Assembly: GCF_026155325.1 (NCBI RefSeq)
Contig: NZ_JAPFPW010000015.1
Location: forward strand, 19,386-83,385
Length of the DNA: 64,000 nucleotides
Direction: 5' to 3'
From: Desulfobotulus pelophilus
GTDB taxonomy: Bacteria; Desulfobacterota; Desulfobacteria; Desulfobacterales; ASO4-4
The position numbers and the translations under genes are program-made. The notes beneath the pieces were generated by a model. The model did not search any database. It was not told where the DNA came from and worked only from the letters and a program-made list of their open reading frames with translations. How positions within the stretch are numbered: position 1 is the first letter of the stretch; every line of letters starts with the position of its first letter. Below, in pieces: positions 42,198 through 51,866 of the stretch.

Positions 42198-42266
42198 AAT
42201 GAGTACAATTCAGGCAGTCGAATTTTGTTGGGTTTGCTTGTCAATTATTATATTCAGGAGGTAATC

Positions 42267-44678
42267 ATGAGTAGAAAAATCAGAAAGGCCGCTGTTATCG
42301 GTTCCGGTATCATGGGTGGCGGTATCGCCGCTCTGCTGGCCGCAGCAGGAGCCGATGTTTACCTGTACGACATCGTTCCCTTTGACCTGAAGGACGAAGA
42401 AAAAAATGATCCTGCGGCGAGAAACCGCATTGTTGAAGCCGGTATGAAAGGTGCTCTCAACGCAAGACCTGCCCTTTTCTATACCAAAAAAGATGCTGCC
42501 CGCATCAAAACCTGCAACCTGACAGACGATTTCGACAAGCTCGGTGAGTGCGACTGGATCTGTGAAGTTGTTGTGGAAAATCTGAAGATCAAGCAGGATC
42601 TTTTTGCGCGTGTTGAAAAGGTGATGAAGCCCGGTGCCATTATCTCCTCCAACACCTCGGGTATTCCCCTTGCTAAAATTTCCGAAGGCCGTTCCGATGC
42701 ATTCAAAAAGAACTTCCTTGGAACTCATTTCTTCAACCCCGTACGTTACATGCATCTCCTTGAGCTGATCCCCGGCGCCGAAACCAGCCAGGAAGTTCTT
42801 GACTTCATGGCTAATTTCGGTGAAGTGAGCTTGGGTAAAGGGATTGTATGGGCTAAAGATACCCCCAACTTTATCGGTAACCGTATCGGTATCCAGGGTA
42901 TTGGCGTTGTTATGCAGAAGGTTGTTGAAGACGGCATCACCATTGCCGAAGCCGATGCGCTTTTCGGGTCGGCCATGGGACGTCCCAGAACCGCCATCTT
43001 CGGTACCGCCGACCTTGTCGGTATGGACACCATGGTGCATGTTGCGGATAACTCCTATAGCCTCTGCCCTGATGATGAAATGCGCGATACCGTTGCCGTT
43101 CCCCAATATGTTAAAGACATGGTGGCTTCCGGCAAACTCGGTGACAAAACCAAGCAGGGTTTCTATAAAAAAGGCAAAACCCCTGAAGGTAAGCGCTTCA
43201 AGCAGCAGATTGATCCCAAGACCGGTGAGTATACTGACATTGAAAAGCCTGACTTTCCCTGTCTTGCCGCTGCCAAAGCCAAAGATACCCTGGCTGAAAA
43301 AATCGCCACTGTTGTATGGGGCGAAGACAAAGGTGCTCAGTTTGTATGGAAGTGTACCGCTTCCCAGCTGACCTACTGCGCCAATCGCATTCCCGAAATT
43401 GCCGACAGCCTTGTTGAAATCGACAATGCCATGAAGTGGGGCTATGGCTGGGAAGTGGGTCCCTTTGAAGCATGGGATGCCATTGGAGTTCGCAAATCCG
43501 TAGAACGTATGGAAAAAGAAGGTCTGCTTGTATCCGCCAAAGTGAAGGACATGCTGGCCAAAGGCAATGAAACCTTCTACAAAATGGATTCCGGCAAGCT
43601 CTTCTACTATGACTTCGCTTCTGCCACCTATAAAGAAGTTCCTGCCAATGAAGCCGCCATCAGTCTGGCAGCCATCAAGGCAGACAATAAAGTTGTGAAA
43701 ACCTGCCCCTCTGCCAGCCTGATCGACATCGGCGATGGCGTATTCTGCATTGAATTCCATACCAAGATGAATGCCCTGAACAAGGAAATCATCGAATTCA
43801 TGGGTACGTCCATGGATTATGTGGATGAGAATGGTGTGGGTGTGGTTATCGGTAACCAGGCCGGTGGTATGCCCGGTGCATTCTCCGCAGGTGCCGACCT
43901 TTCCTTTGTTTCCAAGCTGGCCCACGACAAAGCCTACAGCGAGATCGAAAGTTTCCTCGCCATGGCCCATGCCGGTCTTCAGCGTGCCACCTACTCCAAG
44001 TTCCCCGTGGTTGCCGCTCCTTACGGTATGACCCTGGGTGGTGGCTGCGAAACCTGCCTCAGTGCGGATAAAATTGTTGCCCATGCCGACCTGTTCATGG
44101 GTCTGGTGGAAATCGGTGTTGGTCTGCTTCCCGCCGGTGGTGGCTGCCTCAATCTGTACAAGAAAATGATCGATTCCCTTCCCGGCGGTACGGCCAAAGA
44201 AGTGGATCTGACCAAATTCTTCATCAGCTCCTTCATGGCCATTGCCATGGCCAAGGTGTCCATGAGTGCGGAAGGTGCCGTTGCCAACGGTCATATGCAT
44301 CCCTGGAAAGACCGCATTGTTCTGAACCGCGATCTTCTCATTGGTGAAGCCAAAAAAGAAGTTCTCACCATGGTTTCTTCCGGATACAGAGCGCCTCAGC
44401 AGAAAAAAGTCCGTGTTGTGGGTGTGGAAGGTCAGGGCATGGTTACGGCTGAGCTGTACAACATGCAAAGTGGTGGTTTCCTCAGTGAATACGATGCCTT
44501 CCTTGCCAAGCGCATTGCCTTTGTTATCTCCGGCGGTAATGTAAAAACCGGTATGGAAGTCAGCGAAGACAGCATTCTCAAGCTGGAGAGAGAAGCTTTT
44601 GTTGATTTCTGCAAGGAAGAAAAAACCGTTGCCCGTATCGATCATATGTTGAAAACCGGCAAGCCCCTTCGCAACTAA
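42267..44678 (+). CDS. Fused 3-hydroxyacyl-CoA dehydrogenase / enoyl-CoA hydratase
   Basis: The start is ATG 42267, with CAGGAGGT 5 bases upstream. The 803-residue protein begins with the NAD-binding dehydrogenase domain (AAVIGSGIMGGGIAALLAAAG), its catalytic region GTHFFNPVRYMHLLELIPG and two C-terminal dehydrogenase domains up to about 400. A crotonase domain follows from about 490 with GAFSAGADLSF and APYGMTLGGGCETCL. Dehydrogenase-first order is the reverse of E. coli FadB and resembles FadN or archaeal/deltaproteobacterial fusions. It performs the hydration and NAD-dependent oxidation steps of beta-oxidation. The thiolase gene follows 132 bases later. Confidence 0.94.
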   Translation: MSRKIRKAAVIGSGIMGGGIAALLAAAGADVYLYDIVPFDLKDEEKNDPAARNRIVEAGMKGALNARPALFYTKKDAARIKTCNLTDDFDKLGECDWICEVVVENLKIKQDLFARVEKVMKPGAIISSNTSGIPLAKISEGRSDAFKKNFLGTHFFNPVRYMHLLELIPGAETSQEVLDFMANFGEVSLGKGIVWAKDTPNFIGNRIGIQGIGVVMQKVVEDGITIAEADALFGSAMGRPRTAIFGTADLVGMDTMVHVADNSYSLCPDDEMRDTVAVPQYVKDMVASGKLGDKTKQGFYKKGKTPEGKRFKQQIDPKTGEYTDIEKPDFPCLAAAKAKDTLAEKIATVVWGEDKGAQFVWKCTASQLTYCANRIPEIADSLVEIDNAMKWGYGWEVGPFEAWDAIGVRKSVERMEKEGLLVSAKVKDMLAKGNETFYKMDSGKLFYYDFASATYKEVPANEAAISLAAIKADNKVVKTCPSASLIDIGDGVFCIEFHTKMNALNKEIIEFMGTSMDYVDENGVGVVIGNQAGGMPGAFSAGADLSFVSKLAHDKAYSEIESFLAMAHAGLQRATYSKFPVVAAPYGMTLGGGCETCLSADKIVAHADLFMGLVEIGVGLLPAGGGCLNLYKKMIDSLPGGTAKEVDLTKFFISSFMAIAMAKVSMSAEGAVANGHMHPWKDRIVLNRDLLIGEAKKEVLTMVSSGYRAPQQKKVRVVGVEGQGMVTAELYNMQSGGFLSEYDAFLAKRIAFVISGGNVKTGMEVSEDSILKLEREAFVDFCKEEKTVARIDHMLKTGKPLRN

Positions 44679-44810
44679 AAAAACTGAACGGAAATCCAGT
44701 CTTTTTGCCCTTTTGAAATGGGGATTTTCGTTCAGCTGCACAGGCTGTGGGCTTTTTACTGATAACCGGTGATTATATTTGTTACGTTTTCTTCTTGAAG
44801 GAGGAATACA

Positions 44811-45995
44811 ATGAGAGATGCATATATCGTTTCGTCCGTGCGGACTCCTGGCTGTAAGAACCGTCGGGGTGCTTTCCGCGAAACCCGTCCTGAGAATCTG
44901 CTTTCCCATATTATGAAGTCCTGTGTGGAAAAAGCAGGTGTTGATCCCAAGGAAATTGATGACTGCATGATCGGCTGCTCCTTCCCCGAAGGTGAGCAGG
45001 GTATCAATATTGGTCGTATTGCCGCCCGTATGGCCGGTTTCCCCAACGAAGTTTCCGGAGCCACGGTTAACCGGTTCTGCTCTTCCGGTCTGGAAGCCAT
45101 TGCTCTGGCCTCCCTGCGTGTTGGTGCGGGCTGGTCCGAAATGACCATGGGTGGTGGTATCGAGTCCATGACCTATGTTCCCATGGGTGGCAACTGCCCC
45201 CGCCCTCATCCTGATTTTGCCAAGACCAACCCGGAAGCCTATATCTCCATGGGTGTAACCGCAGAGAACGTGGCTGAGTGGTATAAGGTTAGCCGTCAGG
45301 AAATGGATGAGTTTGCAGCCCAGACCCATGCCAAAGCGGCTGCGGCTCAGAAAGCAGGTTATTTTACGGAAATTGTTCCCACGCCTGCTACCTACTATGT
45401 GCCCCAGGCTGACGGAAGCTTTAAAATTGAAACTAAGATGATCACCGACGATGACGGTGTGCGCGAAGGTACCACCGCTGAAGGCATTGCCCGTCTGGGC
45501 TCTCCTTTCAAGGCCGGTGGTATTGTTACCGCAGCCAACTCTTCCCAGACCACCGATGGTGCGGCTGCAACGCTGATCGCATCTAAGGAAGCCTGTGACC
45601 GTCTCGGCCTGAAGCCCATTGCCAAGATGATCGGTTATGCTGTGGCCGGTTGCAGATCTGAAGAAATGGGTGTTGGTCCCAAATATGCCATTCCCAAGGT
45701 TCTGGAGCAGGTGGGTCTGAAACTGGAAGATATTGATCTGTTCGAGATCAACGAAGCCTTCGCTTCTCAGGCTATTTACTGCTGTAAAGAACTGGGCATG
45801 TGGGGAACTCCCATGATGGATAAAGTGAACGTATGCGGTGGTGCCATTGCTCTGGGACATCCTCTGGGCTGCACCGGTGCTAAACTGACCGCAACCTTGG
45901 TAGCACAGCTGCAGCGTACCGGTGGTAAATACGGTATCGTCTCCATGTGCATTGGTGGTGGCATGGGTGCTGCGGGTGTATTTGAAATGGTATAG
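44811..45995 (+). CDS. fadA: Thiolase (acetyl-CoA acyltransferase)
   Basis: The 394-residue protein has the acyl-accepting Cys90 in [12 protein letters not shown], the His of [14 protein letters not shown] chemistry, [16 protein letters not shown] and the second catalytic Cys in [21 protein letters not shown] lies 5 bases before ATG 44811. It cleaves 3-ketoacyl-CoA to acetyl-CoA and a shortened acyl-CoA, completing the spiral with the preceding fused enzyme. Degradative thiolase is favoured over acetoacetyl-CoA biosynthesis because of this neighbour. The gene symbol is used in the functional sense. Confidence 0.95.
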   Translation: MRDAYIVSSVRTPGCKNRRGAFRETRPENLLSHIMKSCVEKAGVDPKEIDDCMIGCSFPEGEQGINIGRIAARMAGFPNEVSGATVNRFCSSGLEAIALASLRVGAGWSEMTMGGGIESMTYVPMGGNCPRPHPDFAKTNPEAYISMGVTAENVAEWYKVSRQEMDEFAAQTHAKAAAAQKAGYFTEIVPTPATYYVPQADGSFKIETKMITDDDGVREGTTAEGIARLGSPFKAGGIVTAANSSQTTDGAAATLIASKEACDRLGLKPIAKMIGYAVAGCRSEEMGVGPKYAIPKVLEQVGLKLEDIDLFEINEAFASQAIYCCKELGMWGTPMMDKVNVCGGAIALGHPLGCTGAKLTATLVAQLQRTGGKYGIVSMCIGGGMGAAGVFEMV

Positions 45996-46812
45996 TAAGT
46001 AAAAGATGGTAAGGGGCGGGAAACCGCCCCCCCTCTGTCAGTTTATAAAGGATACCTTCCATGTGGGGGGTATCCTTTTTGTATGGCTGACCTATGGCTA
46101 AAAAGTTCAAAACGCACTCGACAAAACCATCTCATTTTCAATTCCCTTCAAAAGAACCGGGGTTTTTATCTGTGTCGAGTAGGAAATGCACTCATTAGTA
46201 AGTTGGGAAAAGCAGGGCAAGTCGTGCGATGCGGTTATGTTTCTGACCGGTCCGGCCATGGTTTTTGATCAGAGAAATTCATGGGAAAAGTGGTGGATGG
46301 CAGCATGGTCTACACAGTAAAAGCCGGAACCTTTTTTTGGCATCTTTCACAGTGCTCTTTGATAGCTTACATAGAATGAATTCGTAACGCGTTGAATTCC
46401 TTCAGCAAGACAGCTTGTAAGAGTACAGTTTTGTTTGTATGCATGCTGGCGTATCAACGCTTAGGTGGGATTCCGTGTGACAAGGGTTGTTACTGAAAAG
46501 TTCATTGCGCACTCAACATGGATAAAAAGGGCGGATTGCTAGGGTCAGACAGGAAGATACGAATAAACAACCCACGCCGTTTTACGGCATTTTGCCATAA
46601 AGTAACTTTTGAAGTTACTCAGAAGACGGAAGCGCACTCCGAAAAGCCTTCGCACCTTCCTTGGCAAGAGGGCCTGCCCGGTACACAGACTGAACGAAAC
46701 TTGCTTTTTAAGGAAGATTTTTTGCCTGCGTGCCGGGGGGGGAGGGCCAAATTTTTTAAAGAGACCCACCGTTTCCCATTTCCATCGGAAGCTCCATAAG
46801 AAAGAAGCCAGA
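45996..46812. other. Gene-free stretch with short repeats after the thiolase gene
   Basis: After the terminators the remaining ~730 bases hold no supported gene. A degenerate motif, roughly AAAAGTTCA-nnn-CGCACTC-n-ACA, occurs near 46101-46123 and 46497-46515, with shorter GCACTC copies near 46188 and 46630. ACTCGACA (46116-46123) is inverted as TGTCGAGT (46173-46180), and AGTAACTT-ttg-AAGTTACT lies at 46601-46619. This may be a decayed mobile or repeat element. Several small open frames here lack ribosome-binding sites. Confidence 0.5.
46013..46080 (+). terminator. Double hairpin terminator after the thiolase gene
   Basis: GGGGCGG-gaaa-CCGCCCC (46013-46030) is followed by a second stem with arms AAGGATACC and GGTATCCTT (46048-46056 and 46069-46077) that ends in T5. 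Confidence 0.85.
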
Positions 46813-47580
46813 CTACGGCAGTCGTTTCAGCGCAGCCTCGGCCATGTCCTCATAATCCGTATCCGCACCGGTAATCTGTGCCCGGGTATAGGAACTTCTG
46901 GCGGCTTCTGTGCGCTGCATTTTTTCCAGTATTTCTCCTTTAAGGAGCCAGGCGGCAGCGTTTTGCGGCACAAGGTCCGTCAGCCGGTCTGCGGATCGCA
47001 GGGCTTCGTCGGTTCTGCCTGTCTGGAGAAAAACCATGGCCTGCCCCCTGAGTGCCGGGGGATGGCGGGGCTCATGGCGTAGGGCACGGGTGTAGTAGCG
47101 CAGGGCAATATCATACTCCTTGAGGTTGTAATGCGCCCAGCCAAGATTGGATAAAGCATAGTGGGGTGTTGCGTAGAGAAGGTCTTCGGTCAGGGGCACA
47201 AGAACATTAATGGCTTCATGCCATTTACCTGTGGCCATGTAGGCGGACGCAAGGTTGTTCAGGGGCTGGGCGTAGTCTGAACGCAGCTCCGATGCTTTTT
47301 TGAAGTAGGGGATAGCTGTTTCCGGCCTTTCCAGAGCGAGGTAGGTAAGCCCGAGATTGTTTTGCAGATAGGGATCAGAGGGGTTCATTTTTTCCGCCTT
47401 CAGGAATTCCTGCAGTGCCCTCGAATAGGACCCCTGAAGCAGGTAGGCTTCACCCAAATCTCTTATGGCTCTGGATTCATTGATGCGGGCAGCCTGTTGC
47501 CCCGCGCATCCGGTAAGGAAGGCGGAGGCAAGCACACACATGAAAAAAAATAGTTTTCCTGATGTTACTAAGCTATGCAT
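46813..47580 (-). CDS. TPR lipoprotein, PilF/PilW-like
   Basis: The 255-residue protein has a lipoprotein signal (FMCVLASAFLTGC, Cys about 25) and at least five tetratricopeptide repeats, the clearest being NPSDPYLQNNLGLTYLALER, DYAQPLNNLASAYMATGKW and TPHYALSNLGWAHYNLKEYD. This plan is that of PilF/PilW pilotins, which place the PilQ secretin in the outer membrane, and a full pilMNOPQ operon is present 37 kb away. Other TPR lipoproteins share the layout, so the pilus role is inferred. Confidence 0.85.
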   Translation of the reverse strand: MHSLVTSGKLFFFMCVLASAFLTGCAGQQAARINESRAIRDLGEAYLLQGSYSRALQEFLKAEKMNPSDPYLQNNLGLTYLALERPETAIPYFKKASELRSDYAQPLNNLASAYMATGKWHEAINVLVPLTEDLLYATPHYALSNLGWAHYNLKEYDIALRYYTRALRHEPRHPPALRGQAMVFLQTGRTDEALRSADRLTDLVPQNAAAWLLKGEILEKMQRTEAARSSYTRAQITGADTDYEDMAEAALKRLP

Positions 47581-47932
47581 CTGCAGTTCCCTTATGGTCA
47601 GATAAATGATGCGTTGGAAAGAATCCCCAGATACTATGCCGGTGTCCTGTTTCAGTACGGAAACATTTGCTGGCAGCCCCCCCCGTCGTACGGAAGGGCC
47701 ATGGTTGAAAAATGTCTTTTTCCTCAGAGGGCATTCTCCCTCTTTTTATTGAGATAAGGATGCATGAAAGGCTCTTCTTGCCGTATGAGCCGACAGGATT
47801 CCCCCGGCCCTGTACGGGTACAGTTTCTGTCGACAAGAGAATAGCACACTGGGTTCGAATGCTGAATCCAGAAATGGCTGTCTAAGCAGAAGCAGACTTT
47901 CCAGCAAGCCAGTTCCGGACCGGCAACAGCTT
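47581..47932. other. Intergenic region between TPR lipoprotein and threonine synthase
   Basis: No gene, terminator or strong promoter is evident in these 352 bases. A GGTTCGAAT string near 47852 resembles a tRNA T-loop, but its flanks do not pair, so no tRNA is called. Confidence 0.5.
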
Positions 47933-49537
47933 TTACTGATCTCTCAGGGAAAGATGCAAATTATTTGCAATGGCGTCCGCTGTCTGGCAGACAAATTCCC
48001 TGAATGCCGTACCTGTGAGCGGCATGCCCGGTGCGGGAACTTCCTTCAGGCCTTCCGGACGTATGAAGACAGGCTTATTCTGCAGGCTTTTTTGGGGTTT
48101 TACCTCGTATTCTTCGGGTAAACGGTCTTCAAAATACATTTCCTGAAAACCGGAAAATTTAAGAGCGTGGGCAGTGGAATCAATGATGGCTGTTTCGTCG
48201 CTGTGGACAAGGCCTTCTTTTCTGGCTCGGATCAAACCGGCAAGGGTTTCGCCACCATGGGTACAGGCAATATGGCCATTGCGGTTGGCCATGAGCTGGC
48301 AATCCATAATTTCCTGTTCGGGAACGGAAACAAAGAAAACTTTCTGACAGTCTGCCTTCTTATTGTACTGGTTGACAAGGGAAATAACCCTTGGCATGGA
48401 AACGGGATTTCCGATCATGGCGGCCTGCGCCACGCTGGGCTTGACAGTCATGGGGACAAAGCGTCGTTTTTTGGCGTCCGGTTCACTGTAATACTGGTAA
48501 ACCGGGTTGGCATGATGGGACTGAACCCCCAGAATTTTTGGCAGCTCAGTGATAATGCCCGCGTCCAGGAATTTTAAAAATCCAGCCATGACAGCGGTGA
48601 TATTGCCTGCATTGCCGATGGGTACCACCACAACCTTGTTTTTCATGTCAAATTCAAGGTCTTGGGCTATTTCGTATGAGTAAGACTCCTGCCCCAGAAT
48701 GCGCCAGGCATTTTTCGAGTTTAAAAGAGCCACGTTGTATTTTTCCGACAGTGCTTCCACTACTTTCATGCAGTCATCAAAAACGCCGGGGATTTCAAAA
48801 ACGGCGGCTCCATTGCCAAGGGGTTGGGAAAGCTGCTGGGGTGTCACCTTACCATGGGGCAGCAGAACGGCCGATTTGACAAGGGGCTGGAGATAGCTGG
48901 CATAAAGAGCTGCGGCTGCACTGGTATCTCCGGTGGAGGCGCAGACCGCCAGTACATTGTCTACCTTGCCGCTTGTGACCAGGTAACGGATATAGGAAAG
49001 AGCACTGGCCATGCCCCGGTCTTTGAAGGAAGCGCTGGGATTCTGCCCGTCGTTTTTATAATAAAAAGGCATTCCCACAATTTCCTGAAGTGTTTCATTG
49101 GCTTGGACAATGGGTGTGTGTCCCTCTCCCAGATAGAGTATGGATTCCAGGGGAATGACAGGACCAATGAACTCATGAAACCGGTAAATTCCTTTGAGAG
49201 CCGGAATTTTCAGCATGCGCCGGTAGTCCAGAATTTCCCGCCAGGTCTGGCCGGAAAGTCCTTTCAATCTGTTTTGTTCCATGTCCTGCAGTAAAAGAAC
49301 CTCTCCGCAGGCAGGGCAGGTATAGAGAAGCTTGTCAATGCCAAAGGTTTCGGTGCATCCAAGACAGCGGTAGCACATTTCTCCGGAAGGCGTGGGGATG
49401 ATATGGTCACGAATGTGTTCGGGAAACTTTTCGGGAGTCACAGGTTTTTCTCCATTGTTACGGGAATGCACGAATAAGCGAAAGATATCGTGTGGATATG
49501 TAAAAAGCGTGCAGGGCTTTTCTGGCTCTGCCAGCAT
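47933..49537 (-). CDS. thrC: Threonine synthase
   Basis: ATG 49537 is supported by AGGAG 5 bases upstream, giving 534 residues. An N-terminal tail of about 50 residues leads to a zinc-ribbon-like segment (CYRCLGC and CPACG, about 55-80). The PLP fold follows, with Lys in NPSASFKDRGMASALSY, the phosphate loop VPIGNAGNITAVMAG and CTHGGETLAGL. It converts O-phosphohomoserine to threonine. The length exceeds the usual short archaeal-type enzyme because of the N-terminal tail and ribbon. serS lies 58 bases upstream on the same strand, so the two are probably co-transcribed. Confidence 0.93.
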   Translation of the reverse strand: MLAEPEKPCTLFTYPHDIFRLFVHSRNNGEKPVTPEKFPEHIRDHIIPTPSGEMCYRCLGCTETFGIDKLLYTCPACGEVLLLQDMEQNRLKGLSGQTWREILDYRRMLKIPALKGIYRFHEFIGPVIPLESILYLGEGHTPIVQANETLQEIVGMPFYYKNDGQNPSASFKDRGMASALSYIRYLVTSGKVDNVLAVCASTGDTSAAAALYASYLQPLVKSAVLLPHGKVTPQQLSQPLGNGAAVFEIPGVFDDCMKVVEALSEKYNVALLNSKNAWRILGQESYSYEIAQDLEFDMKNKVVVVPIGNAGNITAVMAGFLKFLDAGIITELPKILGVQSHHANPVYQYYSEPDAKKRRFVPMTVKPSVAQAAMIGNPVSMPRVISLVNQYNKKADCQKVFFVSVPEQEIMDCQLMANRNGHIACTHGGETLAGLIRARKEGLVHSDETAIIDSTAHALKFSGFQEMYFEDRLPEEYEVKPQKSLQNKPVFIRPEGLKEVPAPGMPLTGTAFREFVCQTADAIANNLHLSLRDQ

Positions 49538-49595
49538 GCAGTCTCCTGGAATTTCTGTCTCGCGGAGCCTGACTGTTTATCTGGCAGCCGTTGGG

Positions 49596-50873
49596 TTATG
49601 TTGTTTCAATTTTTTGCATGCCTCCCATGTAGGGCTGCAGAACTTCGGGAATACGGACACTGCCGTCGGCTTCCTGATAATTTTCCAGAATAGCGGCAAA
49701 GGTCCGGCCTACGGCAAGGCCGGAACCATTCAGGGTATGGACAAGTTCCGTTCCTTTTTTGCCTTTGCGTTTAAAGCGGATACGGGCCCTTCGGGACTGA
49801 AAGTCCTCAAAGTTGCTGCAGGAGGAAATTTCCCTGTAGGCATTCTGGCCGGGCATCCATACTTCGATGTCATAGGTTTTGGCCGATGAAAAGCCAAGGT
49901 CGCCTGTGCACAGAGTCACAACCCGGTAGGGAAGCTCCAGTCGTTTGAGGATGGTCTCTGCCTGCTCAAGCAGGGTTTCCAGTTCATTCCATGAGTGTTC
50001 CGGCAGGCAGAATTTCACCAGTTCAACTTTATTGAACTGGTGAAGGCGTATCAGCCCCCTCGTATCTTTGCCGTAGGAGCCGGCTTCGGAACGGAAGCAG
50101 GGAGTGTAGGCGGTATAGTACAGGGGGAGATCTTCTTCAGAGAGAATTTCATCTCTGTGAATGTTGGTTACGGGAACTTCCGCTGTGGGTATCAGGAAGT
50201 AATCCGCACCATCCAGGTGGAAGAGGTCTTCCTCAAATTTGGGTAGCTGCCCTGTACCGGTCATGGACTGGCGGTTTACCAGAAGGGGAGGGATGATTTC
50301 GGTGTAGCCGTGTTTTTCCGTGTGAGTATCCAGCATGAAGTTGATCAGTGCCCGTTCCATGCGGCTTCCGGCTCCCAGATAGAGCGCGAATCTGGATCCT
50401 GTAATACGTGCAGCCCTTTCAAAATCAAGAATTCCCAGCTGCTCTCCGATGTCCCAGTGTGCTTTTGGCAAAAAAGGGAAGGAGAATGGCGTTCCGTGGG
50501 TTTTTACCAGAAGATTGTCATTTTCATCCTTTCCTTCTGGTACGGAAGGGTGGGGAAGATTGGGTATGGCCATGAGAATGTTGTGAAGGTTTTCCTCACA
50601 TAGGGTAAGATCTTTTTCCAGTTCTTTGATGGTTGCAGAGGTTTCTCTCATGGACAGGATTTTATCCTGTCCATCTTCCCCATTTTTTTTCAGGCGTGCA
50701 ATTTCTTCAGAAACACTGTTGCGCTCATGGCGCAGTGCTTCCAGTTTTCCCAGGATGCTGCGGCGTTCTTCTTCGGTATGGGTAAAGGAATCCAGCGTTT
50801 TTTCTGCCCCCCGTTTGGCAAGGGCGGAGCGGACTTCAGACAAATTTTGGCGTACAAACTTGATTTCCAGCAT
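49596..50873 (-). CDS. serS: Serine--tRNA ligase
   Basis: The 425-residue enzyme has the N-terminal tRNA-binding coiled coil (about 30-100) and the class II core: motif 2 [20 protein letters not shown] and motif 3 [17 protein letters not shown], with the serine-recognition region TAEVPVTN. Length matches the bacterial type. Hairpins lie in its leader at 50979-51033. thrC follows downstream. Confidence 0.97.
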   Translation of the reverse strand: MLEIKFVRQNLSEVRSALAKRGAEKTLDSFTHTEEERRSILGKLEALRHERNSVSEEIARLKKNGEDGQDKILSMRETSATIKELEKDLTLCEENLHNILMAIPNLPHPSVPEGKDENDNLLVKTHGTPFSFPFLPKAHWDIGEQLGILDFERAARITGSRFALYLGAGSRMERALINFMLDTHTEKHGYTEIIPPLLVNRQSMTGTGQLPKFEEDLFHLDGADYFLIPTAEVPVTNIHRDEILSEEDLPLYYTAYTPCFRSEAGSYGKDTRGLIRLHQFNKVELVKFCLPEHSWNELETLLEQAETILKRLELPYRVVTLCTGDLGFSSAKTYDIEVWMPGQNAYREISSCSNFEDFQSRRARIRFKRKGKKGTELVHTLNGSGLAVGRTFAAILENYQEADGSVRIPEVLQPYMGGMQKIETT

Positions 50874-50978
50874 CTTGACCTTTATATTGAATCGATTTTA
50901 TTGTTCCAGGGAAAAGGCTGCGCGATTCCGTTGCTATTGTGCGGCCAGCCCCTTGGTTGAATCAACATGAAACCAGCT

Positions 50979-51033
50979 TGCCGGAAGGATTCCGGCAGAA
51001 AAAGAACCCGAATGAAAACGCTGCTTTCGGGTT
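50979..51033 (-). promoter_or_regulatory. Hairpins in the serS leader, terminator-like
   Basis: Read on the minus strand, AACCCGAA/TTCGGGTT (51005-51012 with 51026-51033) is followed by CTTTTTC, then by a second perfect stem TGCCGGAA/TTCCGGCA (50979-50997). They lie about 105-160 bases before the serS start. This may be an attenuator or a terminator for antisense transcription from the divergent gene. The conserved T-box sequence was not found. Confidence 0.45.
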
Positions 51034-51167
51034 TGAGTCTGTACATTTTATAAGGCCCCGAACCCTATGGTTGCAACGTATAAAAATTATCACAGGGACC
51101 CTAGAGGCGTCAACCTTCCCTGAGATCGTTTTCGGGCGGTCTGCAGGAGAAAGCAAGTGGAGCCAGC

Positions 51168-51755
51168 ATGGAGGATGTTCGTGAAAAACGGCGTAGAATT
51201 GTCTCCGAGATCGAGAAAAAACTTTCATCACAAAGTGAGGCAGCAGTAAAGGAAAAACAGAAAGAAGCGGTGGACCGGCTTTTTGAGTTTGCCAATTATG
51301 TGGAAGCCCGTATAGCACTGTTGTATCTTCCAAGGCATTTTCTGGAGATGCCCATTGCCGACATCATGGAGCGTTCTTATGGTCGGAAAAAGGTCCTGGT
51401 TCTGCCCAAGTTTGACAAAGAGCGCAAGATTATCCGTTTTTACAAGGTAGATGATGCTTCCTGCCTTACGGGAAAGAATGTGGAAGAAATGGGGCCGGAT
51501 CCTAAGAAATGCCGGGAAATTCCCATGGAGAATATCGATATTGCTTTGATTCCGGGAGTTGCCTTTGATGAGAAAGGCGCAAGAATTGGTGCGGATGATG
51601 GTGACTTTGACCGCCTGATGGGAAAGCTTCCTCTGACAACACGCAAGGTGGCCGTAACTCTGGAAGACCAGGTGGTGGCTCAGATTCCCATGGAGTCCAG
51701 GGCGAAATATGTGGATATTCTTGTGACAGACCAGCGGGTGATTTATAAAATCTAG
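51168..51755 (+). CDS. 5-formyltetrahydrofolate cyclo-ligase family protein with altered active-site loop
   Basis: The 195-residue protein matches the family in length and in IALLYLPRHFLEMP, VLVLPKF and DIALIPGVAFDEKGARIG. The normally conserved loop G-x-G-G-G-Y-Y-D-R reads GADDGDFDR here: Asp-Asp replaces Gly-Gly and the tyrosines are replaced. The family converts 5-formyl-THF to 5,10-methenyl-THF with ATP. The changes could alter nucleotide binding or signal another activity. The gene diverges from serS and leads a plus-strand group with pcm and a YqaA-like gene. Confidence 0.8.
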   Translation: MEDVREKRRRIVSEIEKKLSSQSEAAVKEKQKEAVDRLFEFANYVEARIALLYLPRHFLEMPIADIMERSYGRKKVLVLPKFDKERKIIRFYKVDDASCLTGKNVEEMGPDPKKCREIPMENIDIALIPGVAFDEKGARIGADDGDFDRLMGKLPLTTRKVAVTLEDQVVAQIPMESRAKYVDILVTDQRVIYKI

Positions 51756-51784
51756 TGCTGGAGCTTAGGGCAGAAGTTGTTTGT

Positions 51785-51819
51785 TTTCTTCCCCTCTCCA
51801 TCCGGGAGAGGGGAAGAAA
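51785..51819. repeat. 15-bp perfect inverted repeat between cyclo-ligase and pcm genes
   Basis: Arms TTTCTTCCCCTCTCC and GGAGAGGGGAAGAAA flank a 5-base loop. No T-tract follows on either strand. It may be a REP-type palindrome or a processing hairpin. Confidence 0.55.
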
Positions 51820-51866
51820 GTAAGGGAGGTGGAAGTTTTTTTTGAACGGGTAGCAGGGAGCATACA

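Noticed and set aside
42210..45860. A 1216-codon open frame antisense to the beta-oxidation genes
   Set aside because: It is the mirror of two well-supported plus-strand genes; it is rich in His, Phe and Gly, has no recognisable domain, and arises from codon bias in the real genes.
46545..47082. Small open frames on both strands near 46.6-47.1 kb
   Set aside because: No ribosome-binding sites; one overlaps the TPR lipoprotein gene antisense; composition looks non-coding.
47573..47836. An 87-codon minus-strand frame upstream of the TPR lipoprotein
   Set aside because: It overlaps the lipoprotein start, lacks a ribosome-binding site and has no recognisable domain.
47845..47870. tRNA T-loop-like string GGTTCGAAT
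   Set aside because: Flanking bases do not form the 5-bp T stem, and no anticodon or acceptor arms were found.
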